Below are positions 1 to 4,445 of a stretch of 6,521 nt of DNA, piece by piece (position 1 is the stretch's first letter; every line of letters begins with the position of its first letter). The DNA lies in assembly GCA_029573975.1 (NCBI GenBank), contig JAKQBU010000432.1, positions 1 to 6,521 of the forward strand, written 5' to 3'. Under the pieces are notes generated by a model. That model saw only the letters and a program-made list of their open reading frames with translations. It searched no databases and had not been told where the DNA came from. Both the position numbers and the translations under genes were made by a program. This DNA comes from Planctomycetota bacterium. Lineage in GTDB: Bacteria > Planctomycetota > Phycisphaerae > Sedimentisphaerales > SM23-30.

Positions 1-354
1 GTAAAATATTGTTTTGGGCCTACCAATAAATATAAAAAATCAAAATTTGAAAGAGAAGAATTTTTAAAAAAGATAGCAAAGGTGGGGAAGGGGGTGCTGG
101 CCGCACGGCGGATCGACGCGAGCAGATTCTGGACGGAAACCATGCGGGACGAAACGAAGCCCATGCAGGACCGGCTGCGGGCCAGCGAACTGCTGGGAAA
201 AAGTGAGGGCGATTTTATATACCGGCAGCAGCACGAAACGGGCAGTAACCTGGCCGAGTTGGTACAGGCGGCGGCAGACCGGATCGCACAGCGGGGTATA
301 TCGCCCATTGCGGCGGCTATCTTGAGCAAAAAGGCTATTTCCTGTAGCGGTTAA
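1..354 (+). CDS. Partial, chimeric second copy of phage terminase small subunit (C-terminal part)
   Basis: From about codon 42 of the visible frame (position 125 on) this matches the C-terminal two thirds of the TerS gene on the opposite strand: FWTE-MRDE, MQDRLRASELLGKSEGDF and GSNLAELVQAAADRIAQRG are shared. The N-terminal DNA-recognition helix-turn-helix is absent. The frame has no stop back to position 1, so the coding stretch may extend off the window; an internal GTG at 82 is the only candidate start nearby, with no convincing ribosome site. The first roughly 26 codons are lysine-rich and A+T-rich, unlike the rest. In the +2 frame just before the match, residues ADRREQ (108-125) resemble ADRQARQ of the intact copy, which suggests a 2-base deletion near 125. 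The C-terminus reads through the hairpin loop, adding SCSG. TerS normally recognises viral DNA for packaging; I infer this copy is a non-functional remnant, though a fusion protein cannot be excluded. Confidence 0.6.
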   Translation, partial: VKYCFGPTNKYKKSKFEREEFLKKIAKVGKGVLAARRIDASRFWTETMRDETKPMQDRLRASELLGKSEGDFIYRQQHETGSNLAELVQAAADRIAQRGISPIAAAILSKKAISCSG

Positions 355-568
355 ATAGCCTTTTTTCTCAAAATAGCCGCCGCAATGGGCGATATGCCCC
401 GCTGTGCGATCCGGTCCGCCGCCGCCTGCACCAACTCGGCCAGGTTACTGCCTGTTTCGTACTGCTGCCGGTATATGAAGTCGCCCTCACTTTTCCCCAG
501 TAATTCGCTGGCCCGGAGCCGGTCCTGCATGGGTTTCCTTTCGTCCCGCATGATCTCCGTCCAGAATC
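125..568. repeat. Large inverted repeat made of two terS copies, tail to tail
   Basis: Positions 125-340 are the reverse complement of 353-568 with no gaps and 17 mismatches in 216 positions (about 92% identity), around a 12-nt spacer. Of the 17 differences, 13 are synonymous and 4 change a residue (T/I, T/R, H/Y, S/R, left versus right copy). Identity stops at 124/569. The bias toward silent changes indicates that the copies diverged while still coding for protein, so this is not a recent duplication or an assembly fold-back of one sequence. Confidence 0.9.
328..365. terminator. Bidirectional rho-independent terminator between the two terS copies
   Basis: A perfect 13-bp stem (328-340 with 353-365) encloses a 12-nt loop (341-352). 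The stem reads AAAAAGGCTATTT, so an A tract lies on one side and a T tract on the other (361-366), giving a terminator-like shape on both strands. It covers the stop codons of both convergent frames (352-354 plus, 353-351 minus). The G+C content of the stem is low and the hairpin is also simply the centre of the larger inverted repeat, so its strength as a terminator is uncertain. Confidence 0.55.
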
Positions 569-842
569 GCTGGCGGGCCTGACGGTCGGCAACCAGTTCA
601 TCCTCCCGGTCTTCCGCCCGTTCCAGCAACGCCGCTTTTATGTGACTTTTTGTGACCAATCTCCGGCAGTATTCGTATGACAAGCCGGCCTTCTCCGCCG
701 TGTTTTTTATGTTTCCGTCCCACGCAGCAATGAACATCCGTTGTTTCTCCGTCTTGACTGAATTCAAATCCGCGTCCACGCCGCCGCTGATGCCGTTTTT
801 CTCCCCAGTTGGTGCTTTTGTACCAGTTGCCATTTTCTTCAT
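351..842 (-). CDS. Phage terminase small subunit (TerS), apparently intact
   Basis: The 163-residue product resembles terminase small subunits, which bind the packaging site of phage DNA and hand it to the large ATPase/nuclease subunit TerL. Residues about 28-75 look like the N-terminal helix-turn-helix (KTEKQRMFIAAWDGN, NTAEKAGLSYEYCRRLV). Residues about 84-122 carry the family-like VADRQARQRFWTE-MRDE and DRLRASELLGKSEGDF segment, and the rest is an oligomerising/helical tail. The ATG at 842 is preceded by an AAAGGA-type ribosome site; a second ATG lies three codons in (833). It sits 34 bp after the cysteine-rich gene on the same strand. Normally terL would follow; here the gene instead runs into an inverted partial copy of itself. 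I conclude a prophage or satellite remnant that may still express TerS. Family assignment is from remembered sequence style, not a search. Confidence 0.85.
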   Translation of the reverse strand: MKKMATGTKAPTGEKNGISGGVDADLNSVKTEKQRMFIAAWDGNIKNTAEKAGLSYEYCRRLVTKSHIKAALLERAEDREDELVADRQARQRFWTEIMRDERKPMQDRLRASELLGKSEGDFIYRQQYETGSNLAELVQAAADRIAQRGISPIAAAILRKKAI

Positions 843-876
843 TTTTCAATCCTTTATTGACAAGGGTTTATGAACG

Positions 877-1317
877 TTAAAAACCACTTAACTGTGGCGC
901 AGCCAGCTTGTTTTTCATCCGCTGTTGCCGGTAAGCCGCCAGCCGCCTTTTTTGAGTACATTTTTGGCAATACCGGCGTCGTTTTGCCAGAAGGCCACCG
1001 CAATCCGGGCAGGTTCGCAGCGATACCGTTTCTGACATCTCCATCTTCCGGGCCGCCAGATACTTTTGCCGGGCCTCCAGCCGTTGCCGCTGTAGGTCTG
1101 GTTCGCTTTTCGGGCTGGGTTGATCCGCCAGGGGCAAAACCACCTTCTCGAAGTACCGGCAGGGCCGCAGCTTCCCCGCCAGCAGGCACCGGGGTAAAGG
1201 TTTCGCCCGTGCGGGTTTTTCCGGCTTCTGCAAACACTCAACCAGGATACCCAAACAGCCGCCATCTTTGGTTTGATAATTGGCACAATCCTGCTGGGCG
1301 AAGGTATGGGGATTCAT
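877..1317 (-). CDS. Cysteine-rich phage-type protein with two putative zinc-binding clusters
   Basis: The 146-residue product has nine cysteines in two groups. The N-terminal group (C11, C21, C28, C44, C53) includes CANY, GGCLG and CRYFEKVVLPL, a pattern resembling the cysteine-rich VLP-type small proteins found in phages and integrative elements. The C-terminal group (C103-x2-C106-x10-C117-x2-C120, within TCPDCGG and YCQKCTQKRR) is a typical zinc-ribbon knuckle pair followed by a basic tail. A charged, probably helical linker (about 70-98) joins them. The start at 1317 has a strong purine-rich ribosome site (GGAAAGGGGG) and overlaps the stop of the upstream frame by ATGA, so it is translationally coupled; TerS follows 34 bp downstream. 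Binding of nucleic acid or a role in transcription late in a phage cycle is inference only. The long open frame on the plus strand here lacks such motifs and is treated as a shadow. Confidence 0.75.
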   Translation of the reverse strand: MNPHTFAQQDCANYQTKDGGCLGILVECLQKPEKPARAKPLPRCLLAGKLRPCRYFEKVVLPLADQPSPKSEPDLQRQRLEARQKYLAARKMEMSETVSLRTCPDCGGLLAKRRRYCQKCTQKRRLAAYRQQRMKNKLAAPQLSGF

Positions 1318-1520
1318 TTTCCACCCCCTTTCCGGGCCAGTTCCATGATCTGCCGCCGGGTGTCATCATCCAGGCTGGGCCATACAGAAATAATCTCTTG
1401 AAGTTCATGCTCAAAAGTGGTATTCTCCAATATGCCAATGGCGGTATTTTGGCAGTTTTTGGTCAGTATCGCTTTTTGATATTCTCGTAAATCGTTATTT
1501 TGTAAGGAGTTATCTATTTC
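1314..1520 (-). pseudogene. Start-less reading frame upstream of the cysteine-rich gene; probably 5'-truncated at the attachment site
   Basis: On the minus strand a frame ends in TGA at 1316-1314, overlapping the next ATG by ATGA. Its C-terminus (ISVWPSLDDDTRRQIMELAR) reads like real protein and resembles short 'WPxLxxxxRxxIxxL' tails of phage and integrative-element proteins. The frame stays open through the tRNA-like end and into the flanking sequence (a stop appears only near 1584), yet contains no ATG or GTG. The only usual alternative start is a TTG at 1430 without a clear ribosome site, giving 38 residues. I infer that the gene lost its 5' part when the element integrated or decayed, and the portion nearest 1520 may already be attachment sequence. 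The exact 5' limit is therefore arbitrary. No function is assigned. Confidence 0.45.
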
Positions 1521-1521
1521 T

Positions 1522-1550
1522 GGTGAGGGGTTCGACTCCCCCCGCCTCCA
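1522..1550 (+). other. 3' end of a tRNA or tmRNA: probable integrase attachment site (att)
   Basis: The T-arm (GGGG-TTCGACT-CCCC, loop at 1531-1537) is followed by a seven-base acceptor strand (1543-1549, CGCCTCC) and discriminator A at 1550; CCA is not encoded and six T follow at 1551-1556. Spacing fits the canonical 5+7+1 layout exactly. No matching 5' acceptor strand (GGAGGCG or GGGGGCG) occurs in the preceding 100 bases, so this is only a 3' fragment. A T at position 70 and A73 are what tmRNA or tRNA-Ala would show (G3-U70), though Watson-Crick A3-U70, as in a tRNA-Ser, is equally possible. Position 49 (A at 1526) mismatches position 65, which may mark where element sequence begins. Integrases commonly use such 3' ends, so this marks the element-chromosome boundary. 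Confidence 0.7.
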
Positions 1551-1727
1551 TTTTTTCGCTGAAGTGGATATAGATTTCTACATAGTATCCATTTATGATT
1601 TCTTATGTTGCTCTATAATGTACCATTTGGTATAGATGTGGGTGTATTTTTGTCCAAATTCTGGAGAGGAATTATTGAGATTTGTCAGCCAATCATAGAA
1701 TCCTTTCGATCCAACAGGAGACACAAA
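1551..1727 (+). promoter_or_regulatory. Leader region with possible promoter for the 607-residue protein gene
   Basis: This A+T-rich stretch has no convincing gene. A perfect -10 hexamer TATAAT lies at 1614-1619; the best -35 at 16 bp spacing is a poor TTTATG (1592-1597), and there is no extended -10 TG. If used, the transcript would have a leader of about 100 nt. A clear ribosome site, AGGAG at 1716-1720, sits 7 bases before the ATG at 1728. The promoter call is tentative because a lone TATAAT is easily found by chance in A+T-rich DNA. Confidence 0.35.
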
Positions 1728-3551
1728 ATGTCATACAGCAGCCGTATTAAAAAATTCGCGTTCCCCCTGGCCTGTTCCCTCGCCGCCTGGATTTTCCTCC
1801 TTCCGGTTTGCCTCTTCGCCGAGGAAGCGGACGATCTGGCAAAACAGCTTGCCAAAAAATTTTCCGATATCCAGCGGCAAATCGCCACCGAACCGGCCAA
1901 AGCCGAAAAAACCTGGCTCGAAACCCGCGATCTGCTGGAGAAACTCAAAACGGCCGCCCCCTCCCACGACAAACTGCCCGCCTTTCAGAAAAGCCTGGAC
2001 GACCTGGCCGATAAGCTGGAAAAACGCCTCGGCCGCTCGATCGGCGGAACCGCAGCCAAACCGGAAAAAGAGCCGGCCCCTCAGCTAAATACCGCCCCCC
2101 CTTCCGACCTGCCTTCTTCGGTCACCACCCGGCTGGACAAAATGAACACCGCCCTAAACGCGGTGGAGGCCGCCCTGGCCAAAAATCAGCTTCAAACTGC
2201 CAAACGCCGATTGACCGAGGCAACGAAACTGATGGACGAAATCCAGCAGCGCTACAGCAAAAATATCCCCGCCGATAACGCCGCCATGAAAACCGCCGTC
2301 GAACGCCTCAAAACCGTCTCTGCTGCCTACAATCAGGCGGAAGCGGAGGAAGCTGCCGCAGCCGCCGCCCGCGCGGAGATCGAAGCAAAACAGAAAGCCC
2401 AGTCGCAGGAATGGATTGCCAAACTGTCTCCCTTTTTTGACTATAAAAGCGACCAGTACCTGCTCATGGGAGCCTCCTTCAACTCCGCCACGGAAGAAGA
2501 GCAGCAAAAGTGCCGCCAGGCATATGCCCAGGCTAACGACCTGATGGCCGAGTACAACAAAACGGAGTTCCCGCACGGTAAAACTCAGGAACTCATCTAC
2601 CTCGAACAGCGGCTAACCGGCTACCTGATTATTTACAACGAAGGGGAAACCCGCGCCCAGCAGGATCAGGCCTGTGCTCCCTGGGTACAGTCTCTCCGCC
2701 AGTTCGTCGAGGTCGGCGCCGGCAGCCCCAAATATCTTATCGCCAGTGCTACCCTGGGCGAAGACGAAATCAACCAGCGGGCGGCTCTCCTGGAGGAGGC
2801 CCAGGCTCTTTGGGCGGATTATCAGAAGGCCGAATTCCCCCTCGGTAAAAGCCAGGAACTGCTGGACCTAGAGGCCGGGATGCAGCAGCGGCTGGCCGAA
2901 ATGCCCGAAGCCCTGCGGCTGAGCCGTTCCCTTGTCGCCGGCGACCTCGAAAAAGAACTCGACCGCATCCAGCAGTACCTGGACCAGGATACCGGCTGGC
3001 AGAACGACACGGCCAAAATGCCCAATCTCGTCATGGAGCGTGACCTCCAGCCGCTGCGCGAGGCTCTCCAGAAGTACGCCGGCACCGTAAAAGCCGACGA
3101 CGCCAAACTGGCCGCCCTCACCGAAAAATTAGCCAAGATCGAAAAAACCGATCTGGCCAACCGCACCGTCCGTGCCCAGCGGACCTACATGGCCCCCGAC
3201 AACTACGACCAGGACGATACGGATACCCTCCGCGAAAAAGTCCAAAAGATCGTCAAAGAAAAAACCCCCGCCGCGAAGATTCTCCGCGTCACCCTCCCTG
3301 CCGAAGACTGGCAGCAGGAAAATGTCATCGAGTGGACCGACAGCACCCATTCCGCCCTGCGGAACCGCATCACCCGCTTTATGACAGCTCAACTCGCCGC
3401 CCGGGCCGACGATGGCAAGGTGTATCTCCACGCCGTCCATCTGGCTTCCGACCGCCAGTCCGATGGCGCCTGGGGCCCCCTCTACGGCCACATCATGTGG
3501 TCTGACTGGATGGCCGAAGAGAATGTGGAGGCCGAGTCACCCCTTCCCTGA
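1728..3551 (+). CDS. Exported helix-rich protein of unknown function with ~90-residue tandem repeats
   Basis: I do not recognise this 607-residue protein. It begins with a Sec signal peptide: KK at 8-9, hydrophobic core about 10-30, likely cleavage after A31 (CLFA-EE), with no proper lipobox. Residues 32-220 are charged, alanine/lysine/glutamate-rich helices forming two helical-hairpin-like segments (about 36-100 and 130-205), separated by a proline-rich linker (110-130) and ending in an alanine-rich helix (203-227). Two similar units follow: W229 to about L300 and W319 to about L389, both containing YxKxEFPxGKxQEL. More helix leads to a distinct C-terminal domain (about 515-600) with an AEDWQQEN-EWTDSTHSALRNR segment and a WGPLYGHIMW motif. 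ATG 1728 is chosen over an in-frame ATG at 1605 because it has an AGGAG site and starts the signal peptide. It is probably periplasmic or surface located and co-transcribed with the DUF4870 gene. Confidence 0.85.
   Translation: MSYSSRIKKFAFPLACSLAAWIFLLPVCLFAEEADDLAKQLAKKFSDIQRQIATEPAKAEKTWLETRDLLEKLKTAAPSHDKLPAFQKSLDDLADKLEKRLGRSIGGTAAKPEKEPAPQLNTAPPSDLPSSVTTRLDKMNTALNAVEAALAKNQLQTAKRRLTEATKLMDEIQQRYSKNIPADNAAMKTAVERLKTVSAAYNQAEAEEAAAAAARAEIEAKQKAQSQEWIAKLSPFFDYKSDQYLLMGASFNSATEEEQQKCRQAYAQANDLMAEYNKTEFPHGKTQELIYLEQRLTGYLIIYNEGETRAQQDQACAPWVQSLRQFVEVGAGSPKYLIASATLGEDEINQRAALLEEAQALWADYQKAEFPLGKSQELLDLEAGMQQRLAEMPEALRLSRSLVAGDLEKELDRIQQYLDQDTGWQNDTAKMPNLVMERDLQPLREALQKYAGTVKADDAKLAALTEKLAKIEKTDLANRTVRAQRTYMAPDNYDQDDTDTLREKVQKIVKEKTPAAKILRVTLPAEDWQQENVIEWTDSTHSALRNRITRFMTAQLAARADDGKVYLHAVHLASDRQSDGAWGPLYGHIMWSDWMAEENVEAESPLP
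2412..2897 (+). repeat. Two protein-level tandem repeats within the exported protein
   Basis: Unit 1 spans residues 229-300 (bases 2412-2627) and unit 2 residues 319-390 (2682-2897), offset by 89-90 residues. Shared pattern: W[IV]xxLxxF, a YL about 16 residues on, then an acidic/glutamine helix, and the best-conserved YxKxEFPxGKxQELxxLE (from Y276 and from Y365). The DNA is much more diverged than the protein, which indicates an old duplication retained by selection. Confidence 0.7.
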
Positions 3552-3604
3552 TGGAAAACATTCAAAAAGCATGATAACAATCTGGTTTATGGAAAGGAAA
3601 AACC

Positions 3605-4024
3605 ATGGCAGAAAATAACGAAAATCCCTCCGCCGTCCCATCCACCCCTCCGGCAGCACAGCCGCCCGCCGCCGGCCCCATGACCGAAAAGAATGCCTTT
3701 ACCTGGGGCATGTTCTGTCATCTGGCAGCCCTGGCCGGCTTTATCGGCATTCCTTTTGGCAATATCATCGGTCCCCTGGTAGTCTGGCTTATCAAAAAAG
3801 ACGAGCATCCCTTCATCGAGCAACAGGGCAAGGCGGCCTTGAACTTCCAGATTTCCATGGCTATCTATGGCATTGTGGCCGCTCTGTTAATATTCATATT
3901 TATCGGTTTTCTCCTGCTCATCGCTCTGGGGATCTTCGATTTGATTTTCGTGATTATGGCTTCCATCAAGGCCAGCAAAGGGGAAACCCAGAAATACCCC
4001 CTCTCGATCACCTTCATCAAATAA
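3605..4024 (+). CDS. DUF4870 (Tic20-like) small integral membrane protein
   Basis: The 139-residue product has a proline/alanine-rich, probably cytoplasmic N-terminal tail (1-28), then the DUF4870 signature: W34-x2-FCHLAALAG, IGPLVVWLIKK (55-65), and HPFIEQQGKAALNFQISM (68-85). Hydrophobic segments lie at about 36-62, 82-103 and 105-122, followed by a short KASKGE...YPLSI tail typical of the family. The family is widespread in bacteria, membrane-embedded, and has no proven biochemical role. A purine-rich GGAAAGGAA ribosome site precedes the ATG at 3605. It lies 53 bp after the large exported protein gene with no terminator between, so co-transcription is likely. Its stop is only 11 bp from the stop of the convergent DUF151 gene. 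Confidence 0.9.
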   Translation: MAENNENPSAVPSTPPAAQPPAAGPMTEKNAFTWGMFCHLAALAGFIGIPFGNIIGPLVVWLIKKDEHPFIEQQGKAALNFQISMAIYGIVAALLIFIFIGFLLLIALGIFDLIFVIMASIKASKGETQKYPLSITFIK

Positions 4025-4035
4025 GCGGCCGGTTG

Positions 4036-4434
4036 TCAGCTTACTTCATCAAGAACATGCTCCGCCACAAAGACGGGGATGCGGTCATTTCCTGCCGCCA
4101 GGGCAATGGCGTCGCTAGGCCGGCTGTCCACCTCAATCAGCCCCCCCTGCCGGTCCCGGATCACCAGCCGGGCATAAAAGGTATGGTCCCGCAGATCGTT
4201 AATCACAATCCGCTCCAGTTGCCCCCCCATGTCTTCTATCACATTATGCACCAGATCATGGGTGAGCGGCCGGGGCGGTACGAAACCTTTCAATCGCTGG
4301 TGGATGGCATACGCTTCCGCCATCCCGATGACAATGGCAAAGGACCTTTCTCCGTGCTTCTCCTTTAAGACAATGATCTGCTGATCGGCATTTTCCTGAA
4401 TCACGATCCGTGAGAGTTCCATTTCAATGTCCAT
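4036..4434 (-). CDS. DUF151 / bifunctional nuclease (BFN) family protein
   Basis: The 132-residue product is full length for the family. Recognisable blocks are GERSFAIVIGMAEAYAI (28-44), PLTHDLVHNVIEDMGG (56-71), and VDSRPSDAIALAAG (102-115) followed by IPVFVAEHVLDE (119-130), the family's C-terminal signature. A plant member has been described as having DNase and RNase activity, which gave the name; the activity and role of bacterial members are largely unproven. The ATG at 4434 has an AAAAGGG site about 6 bases upstream. The gene starts 11 bp after the valS stop on the same strand, so it is probably the distal gene of a valS operon. It is not a membrane or secreted protein by sequence. Confidence 0.92.
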   Translation of the reverse strand: MDIEMELSRIVIQENADQQIIVLKEKHGERSFAIVIGMAEAYAIHQRLKGFVPPRPLTHDLVHNVIEDMGGQLERIVINDLRDHTFYARLVIRDRQGGLIEVDSRPSDAIALAAGNDRIPVFVAEHVLDEVS

Positions 4435-4445
4435 GATGAACCCTT

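Noticed and set aside
854..1237. 127-codon minus-strand frame overlapping the cysteine-rich gene
   Set aside because: Frame shadow: P/G/T-rich with no motifs, and incompatible with the better-supported overlapping gene.
870..1490. 206-codon plus-strand frame opposite the cysteine-rich gene
   Set aside because: No motifs, low-complexity P/A/G-rich translation, and the minus-strand frame has zinc-type clusters, a strong ribosome site and ATGA coupling.
1455..1550. Complete tRNA ending at 1550
   Set aside because: No 5' acceptor strand complementary to CGCCTCC and no D-arm or anticodon arm in the preceding ~95 bases; only the 3' part is present.
1605..1727. Upstream in-frame ATG (1605) as start of the large exported protein
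   Set aside because: It would put 41 unrelated residues before a clear signal peptide; ATG 1728 has an AGGAG site at proper spacing, and 1605 overlaps the putative promoter.
2154..2576. 140-codon minus-strand frame opposite the exported protein gene
   Set aside because: Antisense shadow with G/F/R-rich translation and no recognisable domain; plus-strand frame has signal peptide and repeats.
4022..4043. Small inverted repeat TAAGC...GCTTA between the convergent DUF4870 and DUF151 stops as a terminator
   Set aside because: Only 5 bp of stem, a 12-nt loop and no T tract on either side; likely chance.
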